This document shows positions 37,053-46,475 of a stretch of DNA of 64,000 bases, piece after piece. The stretch is from contig JACKHH010000007.1 of the NCBI GenBank assembly GCA_020639095.1, positions 1 to 64,000 of the forward strand. The letters run 5' to 3'. Each line of letters begins with the position of its first letter. Positions within the stretch are counted from its first letter, which is position 1. The stretch comes from Phycisphaerales bacterium. GTDB lineage: Bacteria; Planctomycetota; Phycisphaerae; UBA1845. The translations under genes and the position numbers were made by a program. The notes beneath the pieces are model-generated. The model did no database searches. It was not told the origin of the DNA and saw only the letters and a program-made list of their open reading frames with translations.

Positions 37053-37371
37053 CAGGGTTCCCGCAGCGTTCAGTTACCGGTCTGTTGCGCCCCGGCACGT
37101 CCAGCGCACGGTTCGCCGGCCCGGATCGCGCACCGGCAGCGCCGGGAATCCAGCGATTTGTGCATCCCTTCGTCGCAACCGCCTGAAACGTTGCTGTTAC
37201 ACGCTGCCCACCCAAAGATTCCCGCGTTCCTCGTTGCGCGTGTGTCACTTGATCGTTCGCCGACCGATACTCTATAACGTCAGCAGTCAGCGCCGGTACC
37301 GTTGCAGCGCGGCGCGCCCGTCGACACATTGGAGCCCGAACAGGCCATAACCAAAAGTGAGGTGTACACCC

Positions 37372-39090
37372 ATGATGTCCCGCAATTCTTGCTCGTCCGC
37401 TCAATGCGCGGTGGTCCGTAAGCTTCCCCAGCGACTTGCGACGTGCGCGCTGGTCGCCGGCTGTGCGCTCAGTCTGTGCGCAACCGTCCGCGCGCAGCAA
37501 GCCGACGCGACAGCGCCCGCAGCCACACCCGCACCGGGCCCGAACGACGCACTGCTCTCGAAGCAGATCCCGATCGCTGAAGTCGACGAGCCGCGACATG
37601 ACTTCGGGACCGTCTGGGCGACCGAAGCGCTTCAGCACGCGTTCGTCATTCGCAATGCGGGCGATGAGCCGTTGCGCATCATCCGCGTCAAACCGTCGTG
37701 CGGGTGTACGGTGGCTGGCGAATATCCCGAGACCATCGATCCGGGCAAGACCGGTTCGTTCCCGTTCCAGCTCAACGCGAAGCACATCAACGGCAAGTTC
37801 ACCAAGTCGGTTACGGTCACGACCAACGACACCAAGAACAGCCAGATTTACCTGTCGCTTTCGGGCGAGGTGCGCAAATTCATCGATATCGAGCCAAGCC
37901 TCGTCCAGTTCGGCCGGGTCAAGGTTGACTCGGTCATCACCAACAAGGTGATGCTCACCAACAACACCGACAAGCCCCTTGAGATTTCCCTGGGCGACAA
38001 GCAGAACGTCAAATGCTTCGGCGCCGAGATCAAGGAGCTCGAACCGGGCAAGAAGTTCGAACTTACCGTGACCGCTCACCCGCCGTTCGAGACCGGCATC
38101 AACCGCGTCACCATCCCGATCAAGACAAACATCCCGGAGCAGGACACACTTGAGGTCGCATGTGCTGCCACGTTGCCCGAACGCATCGAACTGCGTCCTG
38201 ACAAGCTGCAGATTTCGAGCCCCGTCCGCGCCGAAACGGTTCGCCGTTTCTCGCTGACCAACAACGGCGAAGAACCGCTGCACATCACGTCAGTGGAGTC
38301 ATCCGACCCCCGCCTTCTCGTCGAGTCGAAGGCACTTGAGGATGGTCGCAAGTATCAGCTTTCGGTCACCGTTCCGGTGAACTACGCGAATCCGCCCGCC
38401 GGCGCTTCCATCGTCATCAAGACCGATGACGCGAAGGACGCGGAGTTGAGCCTGCCGGTCATCGCCCACAAGTCGACGCCCCGCAGAACGCCCTCGCGCC
38501 CAGCCATGGGCATGCTCGGCGAGCCCGCGCCGGACTCGAAGGCCGGCACGTTCGACGGCAACGTGATTGAGGTGGGCGGCAAGCAGGACAAGGTGCAGGT
38601 CCTGGTGTTTTACGCGTCGTGGTGCGGCTTCTGCCGCCGCGCGCTGCCCAAGGTCGAGGCGCTCCAGGAGAAGTACGCCGACAACAAGGACGTGCAGTTC
38701 ATCGCGGTCAACCTCGACGAACGCTCAGGCCGGCGCGCCCGCACCGAAGACGAAACCATCAAGCACTACCACGAAATGAAACTCACCATGCCCATGGTGA
38801 TGGACGCGGAAAAGGAAATCGCGAAGCCCTATAAGGTCACCAGCTTCCCGACGATGTTCGTCGTCGGCAAGCAGGGCGACATTGAAGCCGTTCACGTCGG
38901 CGCCCGCGCGGGATTCGACGCCACGATGGCCGGGCAGATCGACATGCTGCTCGCGGGCAAGACGCGTGCGGACTTCCCGCGCGGTCTCGCTTCCGTTCCG
39001 ATTCAGCCCGACATCCGCACGACGCGCGCCACCGTGCAGACCGCAGCGGACTCGTCCTCGGACGATGACGATGAATCGTCCGACAACTAG
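37372..39090 (+). CDS. Periplasmic DUF1573 repeats fused to a thioredoxin-like domain
   Basis: ATG 37372 follows GAGGTG. The 572-aa precursor has a signal peptide (ALVAGCALSLCATVRAQ), then an array of Ig-like DUF1573/ASH-type domains. The first has the hallmark DFGTVWATEALQHAF and VKPSCGCTVAGEYP. About 400 residues in, a TlpA/thioredoxin domain starts with the redox motif WCGFC (Cys 418 and 421) and cis-Pro segment TSFPTMFVVG. The tail is Ser/Asp-rich. It probably acts as a periplasmic thiol oxidoreductase on an adhesive or scaffold stalk. An intrinsic terminator follows. Confidence 0.88.
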   Translation: MMSRNSCSSAQCAVVRKLPQRLATCALVAGCALSLCATVRAQQADATAPAATPAPGPNDALLSKQIPIAEVDEPRHDFGTVWATEALQHAFVIRNAGDEPLRIIRVKPSCGCTVAGEYPETIDPGKTGSFPFQLNAKHINGKFTKSVTVTTNDTKNSQIYLSLSGEVRKFIDIEPSLVQFGRVKVDSVITNKVMLTNNTDKPLEISLGDKQNVKCFGAEIKELEPGKKFELTVTAHPPFETGINRVTIPIKTNIPEQDTLEVACAATLPERIELRPDKLQISSPVRAETVRRFSLTNNGEEPLHITSVESSDPRLLVESKALEDGRKYQLSVTVPVNYANPPAGASIVIKTDDAKDAELSLPVIAHKSTPRRTPSRPAMGMLGEPAPDSKAGTFDGNVIEVGGKQDKVQVLVFYASWCGFCRRALPKVEALQEKYADNKDVQFIAVNLDERSGRRARTEDETIKHYHEMKLTMPMVMDAEKEIAKPYKVTSFPTMFVVGKQGDIEAVHVGARAGFDATMAGQIDMLLAGKTRADFPRGLASVPIQPDIRTTRATVQTAADSSSDDDDESSDN

Positions 39091-39154
39091 TCGGGCGTTT
39101 CCGCCGGTGAGGTTTCCAACCCGGTAACGACTGACGCATACGCAAAGCGCACTG

Positions 39155-39187
39155 GGCGGCATCCGGTTTTCGGGTGTCGCCTTTTTG
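39155..39187 (+). terminator. Intrinsic terminator after the DUF1573-thioredoxin gene
   Basis: GGCGGCATCCGG pairs with TCGGGTGTCGCC (G-U tolerant) around a TTT loop and is followed by TTTTT. It is placed 65 bases beyond the stop. Confidence 0.8.
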
Positions 39188-39462
39188 CTGCGCGCAAAAC
39201 GGCATTGTCGCGGCTGCGTAGCGCATTGGTGCGTTCTTCACACATGCCGTTACAACCGGACCACCTGCCACGACGTCCGAGAACAAAACGGCATTTCTTA
39301 ACTTCATGTCAACGCGCGGGTTACTGCAATCTTCACGCATCGCGGATTCGCAATCGCAATTGGCACTGGGCGTGCATTTCACCAGGCATGCGGCACCACT
39401 AGCTGTGTCGCACCGCAATCTGGTAGCATGGCCCCGAGAGGGCGGAAGGACAGGTGTTAGTG

Positions 39463-39750
39463 ATGAACGAGAATACGTTCCAGAAGAAGCTGGCGGAGCT
39501 GGTCGCCGAAATCGGGACGCTACCGGACGCCGATCGTGCAAAGCTTGAATTGCTCGCCGAGGAAACCAAGCAGCGGCACCAGAAGCTCAAACAGACGGTC
39601 AACAACTTGCAGGAAAGCATCGACTTCCTGCGACTCTCGATCAAGTATTTGCTCTTTGATCTCGAAGCCACGCGCCGCGAAAACCAGCAGATGCGCAAGA
39701 TGCTCGAAGAGGGCGACAAGACCGACGATCAGGGCATGAATGATTTTTAG
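39463..39750 (+). CDS. Small coiled-coil protein, unknown function
   Basis: The 95-aa protein starts at ATG 39463, with AGGTG and GGAAGGA upstream. It is highly charged and helical, with heptad-like spacing (KLELLAEETKQRHQKLKQTV and LRLSIKYLLFDLEATRREN). The tail is acidic. There is no membrane segment or catalytic motif. I recall similar small proteins in planctomycetes but cannot name a function. The following gap holds tandem repeats. Confidence 0.7.
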   Translation: MNENTFQKKLAELVAEIGTLPDADRAKLELLAEETKQRHQKLKQTVNNLQESIDFLRLSIKYLLFDLEATRRENQQMRKMLEEGDKTDDQGMNDF

Positions 39751-39751
39751 G

Positions 39752-39892
39752 CTTGAGGCTTGAGGCTTGAGGCGTGATGTGTGAGACCTGAGGGTTGAGA
39801 CCTTGGACCATAGACCATAGACCATAGACCATAGACTTTGGACCATAGACTTTGGACCTTGGACTTGGGACCTTGGACCTCCAACGCGAAGC
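39752..39892. repeat. Tandem 7-base repeat array
   Basis: The array opens with GAGGCTT repeated every 7 bases, then GACCATA four times in register. It continues with GACTTTG and GACCTTG variants, all keeping a 7-base period. The array resembles the short tandemly repeated heptamers known from cyanobacteria. Related 7-base arrays are at 49686-49745 and, weakly, 45949-45985. Confidence 0.85.
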
Positions 39893-39950
39893 AACGCCGT
39901 TGATGCCTCGCCAACCCGCCGAACAATTCGCAAATGGCGACAGCGAACTT

Positions 39951-40110
39951 GTGGTGCAGGCTTCCAGCCTGCACCACACTTTTTTGCGCGCAGCAATAGC
40001 GCGGCGCGTTCGCCTCGACCCGTAAAGGTCCCTTACTCAATTGACGCCAAAGGCGTCACTGCCCATAGCCCAGGGTTGTCGCGCAGCGACTACCCTGGGT
40101 ACGCAACGCA
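39951..40110. repeat. Family B hairpin and further palindromes
   Basis: A GTGGTGCAGGCTTCCAGCC...GCACCAC unit lies at 39951-39977. It is followed by TGACGCCAAAGGCGTCA (40041-40057) and a CAGGGT...ACCCTG stem (about 40070-40099). No gene is seen between 39751 and 40213. Confidence 0.7.
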
Positions 40111-40114
40111 ACAA

Positions 40115-40136
40115 TCAAAAAAACCCCAAAGGGGTT
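40115..40136 (-). terminator. Intrinsic terminator of rnc
   Basis: On the minus strand, AACCCC-TTTG-GGGTT is followed by a run of seven Ts. It lies about 80 bases past the rnc stop. Confidence 0.8.
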
Positions 40137-40213
40137 GCGGCCTGTCACCTGAATTGGGACGCATTTCACGCGCGTCAAACGAAATGAACGACGCCGGGGG
40201 GCTGCAATGACCG

Positions 40214-40915
40214 CTAGACCGTCTCGCGCGGCGCCAATTCCAACTCCTGAAGCGCCAACAACGCTGCCCGCTGCTCCGCTTCCTTCTTGTTGGGCGCCCA
40301 CGCACTCGGGAACCGGCGTGCGTTGATCACCACCGCCACCTCGAAGCACTTGCTGTGATCCGGACCCTTCTCGTCCAGCGCTTCGTAACGCGGCGTCGCA
40401 GCCAGGTGCTTCTGCGCGTGCTGCTGAAGGAATGATTTGTAGTTGTCCTTGTTTTCCGACTTCGCGGTCCGCTGCACGTGCCGGTGAATGTGCGTGAGCA
40501 CGAACTCGCGAACGGCATCGATTCCGCCGTCGAGATACATCGCCGCGACGAACGCCTCGAACACGCCGGCCTTCACCGAGCAGGGCACTTCGGCATGATC
40601 CGCCATACCCTTGCCGACGCGCAGCATCTCGCCGAGGCCCAGCTCATCCGCCATCTTCGCGCAGATCCGCCGTGATACGACGACCGATTTGATCTTGGTC
40701 AGTTCGCCTTCCAGCTTGTCCGGATACTTATCGAAAAGGTCCTCGCAGACGATCATCCCGAGGATGGCATCGCCCAGGAACTCCAGACGTTCATTGCTGG
40801 AGAGACGGTTTTCCGCGAGTGAGGCGTGGGTGACAGCCGCGATAAGCAGGTCGGGGTTCTGGAAACGATACCCCGCCACCTGCTGCGCGTGGTCGAGCAG
40901 CTCGGCAGTGGACAC
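40214..40915 (-). CDS. rnc: Ribonuclease III
   Basis: RNase III cleaves double-stranded RNA in rRNA maturation and mRNA decay. The 233-aa protein has the signature NERLEFLGDAILGM (near residue 41) and the second catalytic acidic site in VFEAFVAAMYLDGG. A C-terminal dsRNA-binding domain follows (DNYKSFLQQHAQK ... NKKEAEQRAALLAL). It is followed by an intrinsic terminator. Confidence 0.96.
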   Translation of the reverse strand: MSTAELLDHAQQVAGYRFQNPDLLIAAVTHASLAENRLSSNERLEFLGDAILGMIVCEDLFDKYPDKLEGELTKIKSVVVSRRICAKMADELGLGEMLRVGKGMADHAEVPCSVKAGVFEAFVAAMYLDGGIDAVREFVLTHIHRHVQRTAKSENKDNYKSFLQQHAQKHLAATPRYEALDEKGPDHSKCFEVAVVINARRFPSAWAPNKKEAEQRAALLALQELELAPRETV

Positions 40916-41175
40916 AGGTATACGAGCTCCCTGCGGGCCAGTGGCGAAGTCCGCGCGACGACCAGGGCCCAGCCAGATCGGCTCGCCCGGCGCGAAGTTC
41001 GGCAGTGGTCCGACACGAGTACCAACATCGCGTTCGCCCCGCTAGCGAACGCCAACTTCCCCTGCATTATAGCATAGCTTCGGCAGCGATCAGCAACGAT
41101 ATTGGCCCAACTTTTGCGCCAAACCCCGCCTGGCGCGTCCCATAAGCCGGTTTCGTCCTCAGATGACAGGGCATC

Positions 41176-41206
41176 GGGTGGCACTGACAAGCTTCGCCTG
41201 TCAGTG
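41176..41206. repeat. Interspersed hairpin repeat, family A
   Basis: GGTGGCACTGACAAGC-TTC-GCCTGTCAGTGG is a copy of the 901-931 palindrome with one stem mismatch. It lies in the 380-base gap between rnc and the aminotransferase gene, which otherwise shows no gene. Confidence 0.8.
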
Positions 41207-41293
41207 GAATTCTGAAGAGATCACATCCTAAAAGATGACGCACACCGTCAACCATGCTGCCCAGGTGGTGGGGCATCGAGTGAACAATGAGCG

Positions 41294-42124
41294 CTAATTG
41301 AAGCAACCAAACAACCGGCGTGTCATGGCTCCGACTTTGCCATCGCCGATCGCATTCTCGTCAACGCGGGTCACCGGCATCACTTCCATCGTGCTGCTGG
41401 TGATGAACACCTCGTCGGCTGACAGCAACATCGCGCGATCAAAATCACTCTCGTCGCAGGGAATGTCGAGCTTGCGCGCCTGCGCCAACAGATGGTCGCG
41501 CGTGATGCCATAAAGGATATGCGTGCTCTTGGGCGGCGTCCGCAGCACGCCGTCGCGGACAATAAACACATTGGCCGCCGCCGTCTCGCGCACAATGTCA
41601 TCATCCGACACAATGAGTGCGTCGAAGAACCCGGCAGCGCGCGCCTCCTGTTTGAGCAGGATGTTCGCGAGCAGGGCGATCGACTTGATGTTGCACCGCG
41701 CCCAGCGATTGTCACGCACCGTCTTCAGCGCCACGCCGTCCTTCCGCAGCGCGGCATCGTAGACCGGTTTGGCTTTGAACGTCATGACCACGGTCGGCGT
41801 CACGCGTTCCGGCATCGCGTGATTGCGTGACGCCACCCCGCGTGTGATCTGGATGTAGACCATCACATCGCGATAACCGCAGCGCTCAATACCCGTCTTG
41901 ACCAACTCCGCGACGCGCAGTTCCGCAAGATCAACACGCAACTCAATACCCGCAAGACTCGACGCGAGTCGCTCAAGATGCGCTTCCAATAGAAACGGCA
42001 CACCGCCCGGCGCGACGATCACCTCATACACCCCGTCGGCGAACTGGAACCCGCGATCCTCGATCGAAACGCGCGCGTTCGCCACGTCGCAAAACTCACC
42101 ATTCACACAGGCAATGTCCGGCAT
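41294..42124 (-). CDS. dat: D-amino acid aminotransferase (PLP class IV)
   Basis: The 276-aa class IV transaminase starts at ATG 42124 with GGGAG six bases before it. The PLP Lys is K147 (NIKSIALLANI), and the cofactor Glu follows in RETAAANVFIV. R100-N101-H102 (TRGVASRNHAMP) matches the RxH carboxylate trap that distinguishes D-amino acid aminotransferase from branched-chain and ADC-lyase relatives. It would interconvert D-alanine and D-glutamate pools for peptidoglycan. The branched-chain enzyme is the main alternative. Confidence 0.85.
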   Translation of the reverse strand: MPDIACVNGEFCDVANARVSIEDRGFQFADGVYEVIVAPGGVPFLLEAHLERLASSLAGIELRVDLAELRVAELVKTGIERCGYRDVMVYIQITRGVASRNHAMPERVTPTVVMTFKAKPVYDAALRKDGVALKTVRDNRWARCNIKSIALLANILLKQEARAAGFFDALIVSDDDIVRETAAANVFIVRDGVLRTPPKSTHILYGITRDHLLAQARKLDIPCDESDFDRAMLLSADEVFITSSTMEVMPVTRVDENAIGDGKVGAMTRRLFGCFN

Positions 42125-42222
42125 CGATAACTCCCGCAAGCAGTCCGCCAGCGCCCAACAGCGCTCGCCGAATTATATCGGCCGCACGGAAACTGCGGAA
42201 TGATTCCAGGCGTGAAAACGGC

Positions 42223-43107
42223 TCAGGAAGTCGCGTGATGTGCGAGTGCATCGGTCAAAGCGCGGATGTGTGCCGGCGACGTGCCGCAACACCCACCGAC
42301 CATCTCAACGCCCAACCCGACGAGCGGGAGCATCGCTGCGGAATAGACCTCGGGCGTATCCGGGTATTCCACGGTGTCGATGCGGAACTGCGGCTGACCC
42401 GCGCATGGCTGAACGAGTATGGGCGTGTCCGGCAGAAACTCGCGGAGTCGTCGCGCCAACGCTGCCGTCATCGTGCAGTCCAGGTTACAATTGGTCCCGA
42501 TCGCGTCAGCCCCCGCGTCGACCAACGCCCGCAGCGCATCACCAGCCGCGTCACCCGCGAGCGTCAGAAAACCGCGCGGCGTACGTGTGAATGTGAGCGT
42601 CACAATCACTGGAACTGTGCCCGCGCGCCGACAAGCATTCAGCGCTGCCCGCGCCTCGCGCAAGTCATACATCGTTTCTATCAGGAGCACATCCGTACCG
42701 CCGTCACAGAGCGCGTCAGCCTGCTCCGCGAAGACATCTTCAAACAAGCGGCCATCATCATCGGAGACATACTGGCGACCAGTCGGACCCAAACATCCGG
42801 CTACGAACGATCCAGTCCGAGCCACCGACCGGGCAAGTTGAACCGCACATTTGTTGAGTTCGCCGACCCGATCCGCCAAGCCCGCCAGTGCGAGTCGGAC
42901 ACGATTCGCACCAAACGTATTGGTCTTATGCACCCGCGCACCAGCTGACGCATAGTCGGAATGCACGGCACGAATCAGATCAGGCTGCTCCAGTATGACC
43001 TGTTCGGGCGGAATGCCATCGGCTACGCCATGTGTGCGCATTTGCGTACCCATCGCGCCCTCAAAAACCAGCGGAAAGTGTCGCGTTATGACATCAGGCA
43101 GCGCCAT
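42223..43107 (-). CDS. Homocysteine S-methyltransferase
   Basis: This is a zinc-dependent homocysteine S-methyltransferase domain of about 295 residues starting at ATG 43107. It opens with LVFEGAMGTQMRTHG. The zinc cysteines lie in GTNC (about 206-209) and GGCCGTSP near the C-terminus. It lacks the cobalamin and folate modules of MetH, so it resembles the MmuM/BHMT-type or stand-alone N-terminal MetH domain. The methyl donor is not evident. It is divergent from the basic KPGPKPG gene across about 300 bases of apparently non-coding DNA. Confidence 0.85.
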   Translation of the reverse strand: MALPDVITRHFPLVFEGAMGTQMRTHGVADGIPPEQVILEQPDLIRAVHSDYASAGARVHKTNTFGANRVRLALAGLADRVGELNKCAVQLARSVARTGSFVAGCLGPTGRQYVSDDDGRLFEDVFAEQADALCDGGTDVLLIETMYDLREARAALNACRRAGTVPVIVTLTFTRTPRGFLTLAGDAAGDALRALVDAGADAIGTNCNLDCTMTAALARRLREFLPDTPILVQPCAGQPQFRIDTVEYPDTPEVYSAAMLPLVGLGVEMVGGCCGTSPAHIRALTDALAHHATS

Positions 43108-43415
43108 GGCAATTCGCGAAGGTAGTCCACTAAAGCCATCCTGTCCAAACGTGGTACTGGCATTCAAAGTCGTACCCGTTCACGACAGAATTCGGTCAGG
43201 CATTCCGAGTTCCAATTCTCGTACTCGCGCCAGCTTCTCAGACCCCTGTGAGTTTTTTCAATTTGGCGTAGCGAAGAGGTATCTTGACGCAAACTCAAAT
43301 AACCTGTCATTAAGGAAAGATAGCAATTCTCCACCTGGGTGGTACACTCATAATGATTGAGTCGCAGTTATTGGTGACTGACTCACACGATTTCTCTAGT
43401 CGGGGGACATCGCAC

Positions 43416-43922
43416 ATGCCCAACACGAAGATCAAAGAACTTGAATCCGTGGTTGCGAAGTTGCAGTCTGAGCGCGAGACGCACGTCGCAGCCATCGCGG
43501 AAATCGATGCCGCTTTCGAGAGCATGGGCATCTCTCCGGAAAGCGACACGCCGCGCCGCCGTGGTCGCAAGCCCGGCCCCAAACCCGGCACAAAACGCAA
43601 GAAACCGGGACCCAAACCAGGCAGCAAGCGTCGCAAGAAACCCGGCCCCAAGCCGAAAAAAACCAAGGCAAAAGGCACGCGCAAAGGTAAAGGCAAGGGC
43701 GACACGGGCAAGCGCTACGCCGTCAGCGGTACCAGCATGATCATCGACTTGGTGAAAAGTGCCGGCGCCAAGGGCGTCAGCGGTGGCGAGATCGACAAGA
43801 AGTGGAAGAAGCAGGGCCGCGCCGGCGGGGCGTACACCATCCTCGGCCAGCTCGTCAAAGCCAAGAAGATCAAGAAGACAAAGGTCGCAGGTCAGCGCGG
43901 CAGCGTCTACCTCGCCGCCTAG
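43416..43922 (+). CDS. Basic KPGPKPG-repeat protein with winged-helix-like C-terminus
   Basis: ATG 43416 follows GGGGGA. The 168-aa protein has three parts. An N-terminal coiled coil (residues 1-42) is followed by a Lys/Arg/Gly/Pro linker (about 46-100) with repeated KPGPKPG and RRRGRKPGPKPG units resembling AT-hook or histone H1-like tails. A C-terminal compact domain (about 104-168: SMIIDLVKSAGAKGVSGGEI ... GGAYTILGQLVKAKKIKK) reads like a winged helix. It is probably a nucleoid-associated or DNA-binding protein. An eukaryote-H1-like layout is suggestive only. It has its own strong stem-loop downstream. Confidence 0.7.
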   Translation: MPNTKIKELESVVAKLQSERETHVAAIAEIDAAFESMGISPESDTPRRRGRKPGPKPGTKRKKPGPKPGSKRRKKPGPKPKKTKAKGTRKGKGKGDTGKRYAVSGTSMIIDLVKSAGAKGVSGGEIDKKWKKQGRAGGAYTILGQLVKAKKIKKTKVAGQRGSVYLAA

Positions 43923-43956
43923 CTCGCCATACGAAGCAACATCAATCGGGATCAAT

Positions 43957-43996
43957 CGGGGTGGGGCGGGTGGACACAACCCGCGCCACCCCGTTT
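43957..43996 (+). terminator. Probable terminator after the KPGPKPG gene
   Basis: A 14-bp stem with one mismatch (GGGGTGGGGCGGGT with ACCCGCGCCACCCC) and a short loop is followed by GTTT. The U-tract is weak, so termination may be partial. Confidence 0.6.
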
Positions 43997-44297
43997 GCCA
44001 GCGCACCCAACGATGGGCCGGACCGCGCCGACCGCCACGCTGTCAAAACGGCATCCACCCACGCCGCCTGCCCCGATCCCTGCCAACGTGGCAGCCTGCC
44101 GCCCGCACCTGCCACGACGCGGCGCGATTAGTAACCAACGCATCCACAACGGGTTACAGCGTTTTTCGTCGCCGCGACAGTTCCGGCACTCCCTTTGCAT
44201 AGTCACTTGCGGGCAAGGTCCATCCCCATCCCGGGTGAAGGATCAGCCAGAGTGCAAGTAAACCCAATAGGGACAATCAGTTAAGGAGATGCACGCA

Positions 44298-45929
<1,632 letters not shown>

Positions 45930-45944
45930 TCGCGACTCTGTCGC

Positions 45945-45987
45945 GAATTTCGAATTACAAATGACGAATTACGAATTCTGATTCATC
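45945..45987. repeat. Short AATTACGAATT-type tandem
   Basis: An AT-rich stretch between groEL copy 2 and groES repeats GAATTAC/GAATTTC units at 7 to 15 base intervals. It resembles a worn version of the heptamer arrays at 39.8 and 49.7 kb. Confidence 0.45.
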
Positions 45988-46017
45988 GATACACCAGATA
46001 AACGGAGGTTTGTTGCA

Positions 46018-46332
46018 ATGGCTACCGCGACAGCGAAGAAAATGAAGATTCGTCCCCTCGACGATCGTATCGTGATTGAGCAGAGCACCGCGGAAGAGAT
46101 CACCGCGGGCGGCATCGTCCTGCCCGATTCCGCCAAGGAAAAACCGCAGCGCGGCAAGGTCGTCGCCACCGGTCCGGGCAAGCTGCTCGACAGCGGCAAG
46201 CGCGGCGAGATGGACATCAAGAAGGGCGACGAGGTGTTCTACGCCAAGTACAGCGGCACCACCGTCGAGATCAACGGCACCGAGTACGTCATCCTCCGTG
46301 AGAGCGACGTCCTCGCAATCCTCGGCGACTAG
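46018..46332 (+). CDS. groES: Co-chaperonin GroES, copy 2
   Basis: CGGAGG precedes ATG 46018. The 104-aa protein has an N-terminal extension (MATATAKKMK), then IRPLDDRIVIEQ, the mobile loop EEITAGGIVLPDSAKEKPQR, KKGDEVFYAKYSGTTVEING and the final ESDVLAILGD. It lies between two groEL genes, an unusual position. It could serve either or both rings. Confidence 0.97.
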   Translation: MATATAKKMKIRPLDDRIVIEQSTAEEITAGGIVLPDSAKEKPQRGKVVATGPGKLLDSGKRGEMDIKKGDEVFYAKYSGTTVEINGTEYVILRESDVLAILGD

Positions 46333-46400
46333 CTCGCCCTGGCGTCGGTTGCCGAGCACAACGTGCCATTGGGGATTTGAGTTTCCCAATCGAGACAAGT

Positions 46401-46455
46401 ATGTGGGACCGGCTTTCCAGCCGGTCACGACAGGCTGGAAAGCCTGTCCCACAAT
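46401..46455. repeat. Hairpin repeat between groES and groEL copy 3
   Basis: GTGGGACCGGCTTTCCAGCC and AGGCTGGAAAGCCTGTCCCAC make nested arms. It is comparable in layout (two arms carrying a TTCCAGCC core) to the family B pair in the first groES-groEL gap. Confidence 0.75.
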
Positions 46456-46475
46456 AGACCGAGGAGCATGACGAT

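Noticed and set aside
39752..39892. CRISPR array
   Set aside because: The units are 7 bases with no spacers and no cas genes nearby; this is a simple tandem repeat.
44100..44297. CIRCE element (HrcA operator) upstream of the chaperone cluster
   Set aside because: I looked for the TTAGCACTC-N9-GAGTGCTAA palindrome here and upstream of groES copy 1. Only a partial GGCACTCCC without a matching arm was seen.
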